Below the pieces are notes generated by a model, which saw only the letters and a program-made list of their open reading frames with translations, searched no databases and was not told where the DNA came from. 64,000 nt of DNA, from the NCBI GenBank assembly GCA_038146805.1, contig JAYQSH010000004.1:108157-172156 (forward strand), given 5' to 3'. Both the position numbers and the translations under genes were made by a program. Shown here one piece after another: positions 24,979 to 33,278 of the stretch. Within the stretch, counting starts at the first letter, position 1. Each line of letters begins with the position of its first letter. The stretch is from CAIYXB01 sp038146805. GTDB lineage: Bacteria; Cyanobacteriota; Vampirovibrionia; LMEP-6097.

Positions 24979-26943
24979 ATGGAGACTGCTCGTTTTTACT
25001 CATTAGTCGATAGGTGGAATAATCACTGGCTTAAGTTTAATCCAGTTCGAAATAAACATGTTTCAATAACTGAGTTACAAAATTCAGAATTTTTTGATCT
25101 TATGGATAAGGCTTTTAAGTTATTACAAACTTCTCAAAGTTCTCTAACAATGCCTCTTGCAAAAAAAGATTCTTTACAAACATACGCTGATATTTTATTT
25201 GATGTCAGTAATAACTACTTTATTGCTCGTACCAACCTTAAAAACCCTGTAATAGCAGCACTTGAGGCAAAAGTATTTTCTACTTTCATACCTGTTTTAA
25301 AAGCCTATAAAAGAAAAGATAAAAATCCACTCAGTGTTCATAATTTGATAACTGATTTTAATACTTTTAATGATGCTGATATTGCTGAAAAGTTGTTAGA
25401 TACCTATAATCAAATATTAAATTCAGGGCTGGTTGTCAAAGAAGAATACGAAGCTTTTAATCGCGCTTTTAGGTATATTGTTCACCCTCAACAACTCAAA
25501 CAGCAAGAACTAAAACTTTTTCAAAGAATAACTTTTTCAATGATGCAATCTTTCAAAGATGCTCCTCTAAATGATTTGGGTTTTGTTAAGAGGTTTGCTG
25601 CATTTACAAAAGTTTTTCATGATTTTGTAAACGAACCATACTCACAAAGCTTTTTTGAGATTATTTCTCGTTTATCAAAACAGCCACTTTTTTATAAAAA
25701 TAAATCAGCTGCGGTAAATTCATTATTTAAAACTGATTTACTTGCAACATTTAGTCATTTAAAAAAGAACCCTTTGCAATTTAATGCTTTTATTGATATT
25801 TTAGATTCTTTATCAAAAACAAATGCATCAATATATACCTTTTTTAACTATGCAAATAAAGTTTTTGCGCATAGTAAATCTCCACAATTACGAGATATTT
25901 TTGTGCAGATGTGTAAGTATTTTAATCATCCTTTGAGGCAATGGTCTGTAGACTTGATCCCCGCTCATTTATTAGATTTAGCTCGATATAGTGACAAAGA
26001 CTTGAAAACTCCATTAGAAAACTACAAAAATGCTCTTGAAAATAATGTGTTTAACTCTGCTAGAGAAGCTTTGGGTAATTTAGGAGATATTATAGTTGCT
26101 CAAGAAGTTGTCAATCGTACTCAAGATCAAACAAAAAAAAGTAAATTACTTTCTCTCAATCTTGATCAAGTACCTTGGCCGCAAGCAGAATTTGTTAAAC
26201 TTCAAAGAGCTTATCAACAAAATTTTGATATACTGCGCAAAGCTATTAATCGCCACAGATCCTCTATTGCAGATGCTTATTTATGTTGCAGGGTTGGTAG
26301 CCAAGCTCCTTTGTACGAACAGTTTTTACAAGATTGGATGAGGCCTACTGTATTTAATAAAATTACCAATCAAGGTTGGCGTGATTCGAATTTTCCAGGT
26401 AATGGTTGGTTCATTGCTGATTCTGAATTGTCTACAACTATTAAAGATTTTGTCGCTACGGCAACATCTTTTCCGGTTTTTGATATTAATGGAGAAAGTT
26501 TGGATGATAAGTCTTCTTATGATAGAGCCTATAAAATTTTAGGTGTCTTAGAAGCTTCAACTATTACAAGACTAAGAGGGCCTACTATAATTACTCCTAG
26601 CGAAGATGCAAAGTATGAATTGATTAATTCAAAAGGTATAGAGCCATATAGTTTTATTTTTTACAATGAGCATTATGCAAATCCAACAAATACAAAAGCA
26701 TTGCTTGTACCAAGTTCTGTTATAAAGGAAAATCAAAAATTTGAAGATTTTCAAGAAAAATTACGTCCAGAAGTTTTAAGAAGACACAAAGATGTTTTGG
26801 ATTTAGGTTCTATGTCTGTGTTTAATGGTGGCTTATGTAATGCACGTAAACCGTATAGTAAACCGTTTTTTATATGGGAGGATCATGCTAATTATGCTCC
26901 TGATTCAAATGGACATAAGCATAAGTATAATATTCGTAACTGA
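24979..26943 (+). CDS. Hypothetical 654-residue protein
   Basis: This large, mostly helical, soluble protein has no signal peptide, clear membrane segment or known motif. Several segments look like helical repeats (about residues 40-380), followed by a more mixed C-terminal domain (about 430-650) with EDHANYAPDSNGHKHKYN at the end. A -10-like TATTAT or TAGTCT lies just before the ATG. The stop is followed 10 bp later by an ORF in another frame that reads on naturally, so a single protein of about 800 residues split by an indel is possible. It appears to be lineage-specific. Confidence 0.65.
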   Translation: METARFYSLVDRWNNHWLKFNPVRNKHVSITELQNSEFFDLMDKAFKLLQTSQSSLTMPLAKKDSLQTYADILFDVSNNYFIARTNLKNPVIAALEAKVFSTFIPVLKAYKRKDKNPLSVHNLITDFNTFNDADIAEKLLDTYNQILNSGLVVKEEYEAFNRAFRYIVHPQQLKQQELKLFQRITFSMMQSFKDAPLNDLGFVKRFAAFTKVFHDFVNEPYSQSFFEIISRLSKQPLFYKNKSAAVNSLFKTDLLATFSHLKKNPLQFNAFIDILDSLSKTNASIYTFFNYANKVFAHSKSPQLRDIFVQMCKYFNHPLRQWSVDLIPAHLLDLARYSDKDLKTPLENYKNALENNVFNSAREALGNLGDIIVAQEVVNRTQDQTKKSKLLSLNLDQVPWPQAEFVKLQRAYQQNFDILRKAINRHRSSIADAYLCCRVGSQAPLYEQFLQDWMRPTVFNKITNQGWRDSNFPGNGWFIADSELSTTIKDFVATATSFPVFDINGESLDDKSSYDRAYKILGVLEASTITRLRGPTIITPSEDAKYELINSKGIEPYSFIFYNEHYANPTNTKALLVPSSVIKENQKFEDFQEKLRPEVLRRHKDVLDLGSMSVFNGGLCNARKPYSKPFFIWEDHANYAPDSNGHKHKYNIRN

Positions 26944-26953
26944 GTATGATATT

Positions 26954-27394
26954 ATGGCTGCTTTGCAAGAAGATCATTTGAGAATTTTTGATATTGCAAA
27001 TAATTTTTTTACTATGATGTTTCAAGTTGACGTATTAGAAAGTCTTTTTATTAAAGGTGCACAAAATTCAGAAGATGAGCTTCGATATGACTTTGAAAAT
27101 CTATTAGATGTCTTTGATGCTTGGAGCGCTCAATATCAACACAAAGCAGAGAAGAATCCAGCTTTTAGTGCTGTGTTGGTTGATGCTGACGTCTTTGATA
27201 AGACTTCTAAGCCTAATTGGACGTTGCGTTTAGACCCTGAAAAACAAGATTATTCTACTCGTGAAGCAAAAAATAAAAATCAAATTGCTAGTTATGATTT
27301 GTCAAATGAATTTATTGATAGGCATGCGTTGTTAAGCTCAAGATTAGCAGCCCCTGGTAGAACTGCTCGGTTTTATCCTCGTTACTTAACTTAA
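26954..27394 (+). CDS. Hypothetical protein, possibly the C-terminal part of the preceding gene
   Basis: From the ATG at 26954 the product is 146 residues: helical and acidic at first (AALQEDHLRIFDIANNFFTMM), then a basic tail rich in Arg (SSRLAAPGRTARFYPRYLT). A GAG lies 9 nt before the ATG and could serve as ribosome site. The frame stays open upstream into the 654-residue gene. Given other one-base indels in this sequence, it may have been fused to that gene. No function recognised. Confidence 0.5.
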   Translation: MAALQEDHLRIFDIANNFFTMMFQVDVLESLFIKGAQNSEDELRYDFENLLDVFDAWSAQYQHKAEKNPAFSAVLVDADVFDKTSKPNWTLRLDPEKQDYSTREAKNKNQIASYDLSNEFIDRHALLSSRLAAPGRTARFYPRYLT

Positions 27395-27397
27395 GTT

Positions 27398-27403
27398 TAT
27401 AAT
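27398..27403 (+). promoter_or_regulatory. -10 box of cbiX (leaderless)
   Basis: TATAAT ends 7 nt before the ATG at 27411. Confidence 0.5.
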
Positions 27404-27410
27404 AATTGTT

Positions 27411-27782
27411 ATGCATAAAGTCATTTTACTTGCACATGGTTCGCGCGATAGCCTTTGGAAAATTCCCTTAGAAAATATTAATGAGATGCTCAAAAATGAA
27501 TTTGGCGAGAATAACTTTGATATAGCTTATCTAGAGTTTATCAGTCCTGATATTAAAGAAATTGTTTTTAAATCTTATAAAAATGGTTTTAGGTCTTTTT
27601 CTTTTTTACCTTTATTTATTGCAGCAGGAGCTCATCTAAGAAATGATGTACCAAAAATTATTGCTGATATTTGTACTGAGCTTACAGATATTGATTATAA
27701 AATTTTAGCCCCAATTGGTGAACATGAACTATTTAGAAAAGCAATTTTAGAAATAGTTCGAGGCTATCAAGATGATTTTTAA
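27411..27782 (+). CDS. cbiX: CbiX-like sirohydrochlorin chelatase
   Basis: The small 123-residue protein has the CbiX-short layout. The N-terminal ILLAHGSRDSLWK contains the metal-binding His, followed by IAYLEFISPDI, FLPLFIAAGAHLRNDVP with the second His, and ILAPIGEHELF. CbiX/SirB enzymes insert cobalt or iron into sirohydrochlorin for cobalamin or siroheme. The short form works as a dimer. No other tetrapyrrole gene is nearby, so metal and pathway are open. Confidence 0.85.
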   Translation: MHKVILLAHGSRDSLWKIPLENINEMLKNEFGENNFDIAYLEFISPDIKEIVFKSYKNGFRSFSFLPLFIAAGAHLRNDVPKIIADICTELTDIDYKILAPIGEHELFRKAILEIVRGYQDDF

Positions 27783-27891
27783 ATTTAAAAAACTAGACTA
27801 TTTGACTTAGGAAGTAAGTTTTTGTCATATAAATCAGCTATAAAAAGCTATTTGCTCATGGGTATATTTTAAGACAGGAGTAAGAAAAAAT

Positions 27892-28824
27892 ATGCCTCTT
27901 GAAAAAGAACAATTAAACAATTTTATATCTGTACTTGATAATTTATTAGCAAGTATTATTGAAAATGCTAACAAATTAACAAACTTAGAAATGAAAGCAC
28001 AATTTAAACAAGCTAGCGATAGTTTGTGGCAAGAGGGTAATTTGGCTTTGGCAAGTCCTATGGCACTTAGTGTTTTAGAGAATAGCTTAAATGAAGGTGA
28101 TAGCTCACTTTTATTAATGTCAACCGACTTAGCTGCGTTAGTTGCAGACAAGATGATGGGTGCTGAGGTTGAAGAATTATCTTTTAGTGAAGACAAGCAC
28201 GAAGCTCTTACAAATCTTTTATTGCAAAGCGCTCATAGTGCATTTGAGCAAGTTGAAACTATTGCGAATGCAAATTTAAAATTAACAAGTTCAAAAATGC
28301 TTTTGGCAGATCCAGCTGATGCAGAAAGTTTAAAAATGGATCTCAAACAAGAGAGAAGTCTTTTCGAATTTGCAATTGAAGTTAATGGAAAAACTGAAAC
28401 TCTATCTTTAGATTTATCCCATGAAAATATTTCAATCTTACTTTCTTTAATGGCTGATCAGGTTTCTCAAGATACTGAAACCGTGGGCGATTTTATGGGT
28501 ACCAATTTTGCTGAAATAGTTGATCAACACAATGCTAATGATGAAAATTCAGAAAGAAATTTGAATTTACTAATGGACATCAGGCTTGGACTTATTGTTG
28601 AGCTTGGTCGTTCAGAAATGCACTTGAGAGATATTTTAAAACTTACTAAAGGTTCTATTGTAGAGTTGGATAGATTTTCTGGTGAACCTGTAGATTTATT
28701 TGTGAATAATAAACTTATTGCTAGAGGTGAAGTTGTTGTAATTGATGATAGTTTTGGCTTGAGAATTTCACAACTGGCTGGTAGTGAGCTTACTGAAAAA
28801 CAATTAATTGGAATGCAAGACTAG
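27892..28824 (+). CDS. fliN: FliN/FliY-like flagellar motor switch protein (paralogue 1)
   Basis: The C-terminal 75 residues are a SpoA/FliN domain: MDIRLGLIVELGRSEMHLRD, LKLTKGSIVELDRFSGEPVD, then FVNNKLIARGEVVVIDDSFG. The N-terminal 200 residues resemble the CheC/FliM-like region of FliY and carry no clear phosphatase motif. FliN/FliY forms the C-ring that sets flagellar rotation direction. At 310 residues it is much longer than enteric FliN (137). Its stop overlaps the methyltransferase start by one base. A second, similar gene lies at 30943. Confidence 0.9.
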   Translation: MPLEKEQLNNFISVLDNLLASIIENANKLTNLEMKAQFKQASDSLWQEGNLALASPMALSVLENSLNEGDSSLLLMSTDLAALVADKMMGAEVEELSFSEDKHEALTNLLLQSAHSAFEQVETIANANLKLTSSKMLLADPADAESLKMDLKQERSLFEFAIEVNGKTETLSLDLSHENISILLSLMADQVSQDTETVGDFMGTNFAEIVDQHNANDENSERNLNLLMDIRLGLIVELGRSEMHLRDILKLTKGSIVELDRFSGEPVDLFVNNKLIARGEVVVIDDSFGLRISQLAGSELTEKQLIGMQD

Positions 28825-29657
28825 TGTCATTAAATAATCAAAATTTAGTAAACCCTTTTGAAAACAAAGACACATCTAGTGCTTATTTTACCGTTGATGA
28901 AGTTTATCAATGTTCTGCACGTGGTGTAAAACAAGTTTTAGATCCTTGTTCTTTGGGTGCAGAAGCAATCATTGTTGATCTTGGTGCAGGAACTGGAGTA
29001 TCTAGTAAAGTTCTTAAAGAAGGTGTTAATAACTTTTTTGTTGTTGAGCCCTCAGAGTCTATGTTAGAGCATGCACAAAAAAGATTAGGCGATGAAGTTT
29101 ACTATATAAACAAAGATGCAGCTCATATGTTTGAAGCTTTTAATAAAGATGTTGATGCAATTTATGCTTTAAATTGCATTCATTTGTTTCCTGACTTATT
29201 GCAAGCTTTTGCTGGTGTTGCTGCAAGCTTAAAACAGGGAGGTAAATTGGTTTTTAATATTACCGCACCAAGCTTTATGTTTGAAAATGTTTCTGATCAA
29301 GAAAAAATTGTTTATCAAGCTAATGTTGATTTTTATAAAGGACTTTATAAATTAGTACAAAATGAAATTGTTAAACAAACTGCGGATCTCTTACAAGATG
29401 CTTTAGAGCAAAAAAGTGACAAAATGTTTACTTTTGCAACAATAAATCAGTTTTTTAGTTCTTTAAATTTCAAATATCTACAAATGCAAGAACTGGACAT
29501 TGCCGTTAATCGTGAGTTTCAATATTCTATTTGGAGAATGATGGCTAAGGCATTTACTAATGATGAATCAAGCGTTGAAAATATCATAAAATCTGTTTCC
29601 TTACCTGAAGTGACAAGTATTAGGCAAGCTATTTTTGTTTTCGAAAATAATAACTAA
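28824..29657 (+). CDS. Class I SAM-dependent methyltransferase
   Basis: The SAM-binding motif I VDLGAGTGVSSKVL lies at about residues 51-64. It is followed by the acidic strand-2 motif FFVVEPSESMLEHAQ and the motif around DAIYALNCIHLFPD, as in ubiquinone/biotin-type small-molecule methyltransferases. The GTG start overlaps the fliN stop by one base, so it is translationally coupled to the flagellar gene. Whether it modifies flagellar protein or has an unrelated role is unknown. Confidence 0.85.
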   Translation: MSLNNQNLVNPFENKDTSSAYFTVDEVYQCSARGVKQVLDPCSLGAEAIIVDLGAGTGVSSKVLKEGVNNFFVVEPSESMLEHAQKRLGDEVYYINKDAAHMFEAFNKDVDAIYALNCIHLFPDLLQAFAGVAASLKQGGKLVFNITAPSFMFENVSDQEKIVYQANVDFYKGLYKLVQNEIVKQTADLLQDALEQKSDKMFTFATINQFFSSLNFKYLQMQELDIAVNREFQYSIWRMMAKAFTNDESSVENIIKSVSLPEVTSIRQAIFVFENNN

Positions 29658-29673
29658 TAAAAAAAAACTAATA

Positions 29674-29679
29674 TATAAT
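29674..29679 (+). promoter_or_regulatory. -10 box of the fliO-like gene (leaderless)
   Basis: TATAAT ends 6 nt before the GTG at 29686 and supports that start. Confidence 0.55.
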
Positions 29680-29685
29680 TAGTTT

Positions 29686-30012
29686 GTGGAAGATTTAGCA
29701 AGTCAAAGCTTTAATTTAGGAATAGGCAAACGTTTGCTTATCATTGTTGTTTTTTTAACGCTGTTATGGTTTGTGTTAGATTTTGTGGCAAAAAAAATCA
29801 AATCTGGAGAATTTAAAATTTCAGATTCTTTAATGAAAAAATTCACTGGTTCTTTGCCTAATACAAAAGAGATACATAAGATTGAATTTGTACAAAAAAA
29901 ATATCTTTCTGAGGGCTGTGAGTTGCTGGTGATAAATGTTGATGGACGTGAACTTTTGCTTGCTAAAGGCTTGAATGGTTCTATTTCCTTCATTAAAGAG
30001 TTAGGTAATTAA
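29686..30012 (+). CDS. fliO: FliO-like flagellar export protein
   Basis: The 108-residue protein has a single membrane helix (about residues 17-34) and a small cytoplasmic beta domain. Its IEFVQKKYLSEGCELLVINV followed by DGRELLLAKGLNGSISFIKEL matches the FliO/MopB pattern. FliO assists assembly of the FliP export gate. It follows the FliN-like/methyltransferase pair in the same direction. FliP, FliQ and FliR are not in the window. Start is GTG at 29686, supported by the -10 box. Confidence 0.75.
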   Translation: MEDLASQSFNLGIGKRLLIIVVFLTLLWFVLDFVAKKIKSGEFKISDSLMKKFTGSLPNTKEIHKIEFVQKKYLSEGCELLVINVDGRELLLAKGLNGSISFIKELGN

Positions 30013-30106
30013 AGATAATACGGCTCAATAAGTTTAGAAATTCTATATTTTCATTTTTTGTTTTTTTGATAATATATAAGTCGAGCATTATTTTAGTGCT
30101 TGATTT

Positions 30107-30182
30107 GCTGGGATAGCTCAGTTGGTAGAGCATCTGACTTGTAATCAGGCGGTCGAGGGTTCGAATCCTTTTCCCAGCACCA
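30107..30182 (+). tRNA. tRNA-Thr (anticodon TGT)
   Basis: The full cloverleaf is present: acceptor GCTGGGA/TCCCAGC, D-arm GCTC/GAGC, anticodon stem TCTGA/TCAGG with loop CTTGTAA, T-arm with TTCGAAT, and encoded CCA at the 3' end. The T stem contains two G-T pairs. Confidence 0.97.
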
Positions 30183-30190
30183 CTTTTTTT

Positions 30191-30214
30191 AGCCCTTTAC
30201 GGGGCTTTTTTTTT
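30191..30214 (+). terminator. Intrinsic terminator of tRNA-Thr
   Basis: An AGCCC/GGGCT stem with loop TTTACG is followed by a run of T, 8 bp after the tRNA. It touches the 3' end of the convergent maf gene. Confidence 0.88.
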
Positions 30215-30827
30215 AGTCGGCAAATTCAATTAATTTTAGTTGATAGAGTTTATTTAAAATTTCAATCAGTGCTAAGCCTAGCACGCAATCATGGTCACCT
30301 TGAATATATTCAAATAAATGTTTGCCTTGATTTTCTAACATATAACTTCCACAGGCATAAACAGGTTTTTCTTGATTGACATAAACTTCAATTTCGCTAT
30401 CGCTTAAATCTTTGATTTTTAAAATCACTTTTTCGCTAAATTGCCATATAACAGTTTCATTGTAAACAATACAGCAACAACAGTTTTGGCTATGTTCTTT
30501 GCCACGCAATGTTTTTAAGTGTTGTATACAGTTTTCTAAACTACCCGGCTTATCAAAAATTTGATTTTGCATAAAGCACACTTGATCTGCTCCAATCACA
30601 TAAGTGTTTGCGTATTCTTTACTGATAGTCATAGCTTTTGCAATAGCTAGTTCTAAGCCCAGTGCTTGTGGGTTGATAATTGAATTGTTTTTTAAATAAC
30701 TAGCTTTGATTTGATCTTCATCTAAATTTGATGCGATAACTTCAAATTCTAAACCTGAATTTTTAAGCAAACTTTGTCGAGTTTGTGATTGCGAGGCAAG
30801 TATAATTTTTGCTTTAGTCCGTATCAT
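30213..30827 (-). CDS. maf: Maf family nucleoside triphosphate pyrophosphatase
   Basis: Maf hydrolyses non-canonical or excess NTPs to NMP and PPi. The protein has ILASQSQTRQSLLKNSG at the N-terminus (substrate loop), the central VIGADQVC motif with the catalytic Asp, FDKPGSLENCIQHLKTLRGKEH-like sequence in the middle, and GSYMLENQGKHLFEYIQGDHDCVLGL near the C-terminus. The length of 204 residues is normal. It contains an odd CCCC run in the central strand. Confidence 0.92.
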   Translation of the reverse strand: MIRTKAKIILASQSQTRQSLLKNSGLEFEVIASNLDEDQIKASYLKNNSIINPQALGLELAIAKAMTISKEYANTYVIGADQVCFMQNQIFDKPGSLENCIQHLKTLRGKEHSQNCCCCIVYNETVIWQFSEKVILKIKDLSDSEIEVYVNQEKPVYACGSYMLENQGKHLFEYIQGDHDCVLGLALIEILNKLYQLKLIEFAD

Positions 30828-30942
30828 GTACTTTATATACTTTATACACTAATACATTTAATCGATAACTTTTTTGTATTTTCTATTAAATAAGACTTTT
30901 ATACTATTTAGTCCTCTTCTAAAATGGGTCAAAAGTTCATAT

Positions 30943-31926
30943 ATGCCTGATGAAAATGATAATTTTGAATTATATACACAACTTATTGCAAAGATTGTAG
31001 AAACAAAACTTGCTTATATTATTTCTAAAAATCTTAGCCTCGAATTTTTAGCAAAAGAAGATAGCTTAGTGCAAGATGATGTTATTAAAACTGATGAAAA
31101 TGCATTAATGATAGTTACACCTTTAAATCAGCTTGAATCTTTTTTGCTTTTAAGGTCTAATTTATCTCAAATCCCCTCTATCTCTGATATTTTTTCTGGT
31201 GGTGAAGGTGAGCTTGCTGAAGAACAAGAACTCACTGATAGTAACAAAAAAATCTTTATAGATACTATTAGTCAAACTGTGACTTCAGTTTTGAAGTATT
31301 TTATGCTTAAAGATGAATCTTTAGAATTTAATTTTGTTGATAGCTATGGCATTGATTTAGTTGCTAATGAAGAGACCAAATTAGATCTAGAATTCCAAGA
31401 AAAATACACCTCTCTAAAGTTTAAACTTGTAATAGAAGAAAACTTTGAAATAGAGTTTACTTTAGATCTAAACGAAGAACATTTCAACAAACTTTTAGAA
31501 AGTTTACAAAATATTTTTAAAGAATTTGATATGGCAGAAATCCCTGAAATGATTTCTGAAGAACTAAATTCTCTAAAAGCTCATACAAGTTTTAAGTCAA
31601 ATACAGTTGATCAGCATACTAGAGAAGAAACTAGTTATATCGTTAACGAAAAAAGAAACTTGGGGTTTCTTGCAGATGTTAATTTGGATTTAATGGTAGA
31701 GCTTGGTCGAGTTGATATGGAGTTCTCAAAAGTTTTAAGAATTACAAAAGGTAGTGCTATTGAACTTGATAGATCTTGTAGTGAACCAGTGGATCTTTAT
31801 GTGCACAATCAATTAGTAGCCCGCGGAGAGGTTGTTGCCATTGATGATAATTTTGGTTTTAAAGTAACTGAAGTACTTGGCTCTATTAACCTTTTTAAAG
31901 ATCTTGGTTTATCTGCTTCTAAGTAG
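30943..31926 (+). CDS. FliN-like flagellar motor switch protein (paralogue 2)
   Basis: The C-terminal SpoA/FliN domain is very similar to that of the 27892 gene: VNLDLMVELGRVDMEFSKVL, RITKGSAIELDRSCSEPVD, then ARGEVVAIDDNFGF. The N-terminal 220 residues are acidic and differ from paralogue 1. From the ATG at 30943 the protein has 327 residues. A TTG at 30874 would add 23 residues of non-family sequence and is less likely. Two FliN-type proteins of unequal N-termini may both join the C-ring (FliN plus FliY) or one may be specialised. Confidence 0.85.
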   Translation: MPDENDNFELYTQLIAKIVETKLAYIISKNLSLEFLAKEDSLVQDDVIKTDENALMIVTPLNQLESFLLLRSNLSQIPSISDIFSGGEGELAEEQELTDSNKKIFIDTISQTVTSVLKYFMLKDESLEFNFVDSYGIDLVANEETKLDLEFQEKYTSLKFKLVIEENFEIEFTLDLNEEHFNKLLESLQNIFKEFDMAEIPEMISEELNSLKAHTSFKSNTVDQHTREETSYIVNEKRNLGFLADVNLDLMVELGRVDMEFSKVLRITKGSAIELDRSCSEPVDLYVHNQLVARGEVVAIDDNFGFKVTEVLGSINLFKDLGLSASK

Positions 31927-32551
31927 TTTTCTTTTCTAAAATTTTATTTCTAGCTGAAATTGCAAGAGGATGAATCTTTTGTGATTTTTTGATTTGATAT
32001 TTAATTTTTTCGTCAAGTGCTGTTTTTAAAGCTAGATCAATATCATGATCTTCAAAAATTAGCTTACGGATTTTTGTTAGGCTTGGATTTTCTGGTCTGA
32101 GTGGCTCAACCATATCTGCCAAAAAAATAATTTGCGCAGTTAAAAACATATTCTCACCAGCCAAAGTGTGTTCTTCAACGGCTTTAATTATATGCTGGTC
32201 TAAAATTTCAAATTCATCTTCGATCCATTTTGCCGCAACTCTTGCATGCAATAAATTAGGTATCTCATGGTCTTCAAGATAAATTTTTATTTGATAAAAA
32301 TTTGCAAGTGCGATTTGTTCTTCGTTTTTAAGTTCTTTGCAACTGTCGTGCAAAAATCCCGCCATTTCTAGTTTGTAAATAAAATTATCTTCGCTGACAA
32401 TTTGTTTTTTTTGTTCGGTATTTAATGAGTCTTTGATAGCAGCAAAAATTTCAAGCGCAGTTTTGCTAACAGAACAAATATGCTCAAATCTTTTTTTTGA
32501 GACTCGTTGAGCAACGATGTTTTTTATTTCTTCAAGACTTTTATTAGACAA
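31919..32551 (-). CDS. yqeK: YqeK-like HD-domain hydrolase
   Basis: The HD pattern is RFEHICSVSKTA (first His), MAGFLHDSCKE (His-Asp pair), HARVAAKWIEDEF and IIFLADMVEPLRP (last Asp). The final block is typical of YqeK, a symmetrical Ap4A hydrolase. The protein has 210 residues. It overlaps the upstream ccdA-like gene by 8 bp and its stop overlaps the convergent FliN-like gene by 8 bp. The usual neighbours nadD and rsfS are absent here. Confidence 0.85.
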   Translation of the reverse strand: MSNKSLEEIKNIVAQRVSKKRFEHICSVSKTALEIFAAIKDSLNTEQKKQIVSEDNFIYKLEMAGFLHDSCKELKNEEQIALANFYQIKIYLEDHEIPNLLHARVAAKWIEDEFEILDQHIIKAVEEHTLAGENMFLTAQIIFLADMVEPLRPENPSLTKIRKLIFEDHDIDLALKTALDEKIKYQIKKSQKIHPLAISARNKILEKKTT

Positions 32552-33242
32552 GATTTTTTACTCCAACAAACAAATAAAACACTCCAATGATAATTAATAT
32601 ATATGCGCTTAATTTAATTAATAAGTCATGGTTTTTTTTGAACCAATTTAATTGTTTAGCAAAGCCTGTAAATAAGCTTGCTAAAAAGATTATCGCGGTA
32701 TAACCAATAGAATAAAAAAACATTAGCGTAATACCTTTGGCAATAGAATTTAAACTAGCAGAAATTGAAATTACACTGATTAATACTGGGCTTGAACATG
32801 GCGAGCTTACTAATGCAAAAATAATGCCAATGACAAAGGGGTTTGCTTTTGGGGTTTCTTTGATAAAGTTTGGTAATTTGAGGGCAAAGATTTCCAGCAA
32901 GCTCAAACCCATAAGCATAATCAAGATACCAACAATAAGATTTATGATTTGTCTATATTCTTGTAAAACCAAAAAAGCTAAATTAGCAAAGGCTCCAAGT
33001 GCCGTAAGTACAACTGCTACTCCTAAAGAAAACTGCAAAGCTTTTTGCAATGCTGCCATTTTATTTTTTATTTCTAGAGTGCCAATATATGCAAGGTTGA
33101 TCGGTAACAATGACAAGATGCAAGGTAACAATGAAGAAAGTAATCCACCTAAAAAACCAAAAATTACTAATAAAAAAAATGATGAGTTTGTTTTTAATTC
33201 CAAAAAACTTCCATAATTTTCTAAAAATTCAGAATTAAACAT
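32544..33242 (-). CDS. ccdA: CcdA/DsbD-type thiol electron transporter
   Basis: Six hydrophobic helices in 232 residues carry the two functional Cys motifs of the family: SSLLPCILSLLP in helix 1 and SSPCSSPVL in helix 4. CcdA moves reducing equivalents from cytoplasmic thioredoxin to periplasmic thiol proteins, for cytochrome c maturation or disulfide isomerisation. No thioredoxin-like partner is adjacent; the next gene, yqeK, overlaps by 8 bp. The ATG is preceded by a TAAAAT 7 nt upstream. Confidence 0.88.
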   Translation of the reverse strand: MFNSEFLENYGSFLELKTNSSFFLLVIFGFLGGLLSSLLPCILSLLPINLAYIGTLEIKNKMAALQKALQFSLGVAVVLTALGAFANLAFLVLQEYRQIINLIVGILIMLMGLSLLEIFALKLPNFIKETPKANPFVIGIIFALVSSPCSSPVLISVISISASLNSIAKGITLMFFYSIGYTAIIFLASLFTGFAKQLNWFKKNHDLLIKLSAYILIIIGVFYLFVGVKNLV

Positions 33243-33278
33243 CTATAAAATTTTAACAGCTTCTATATTGAGCTTGCC

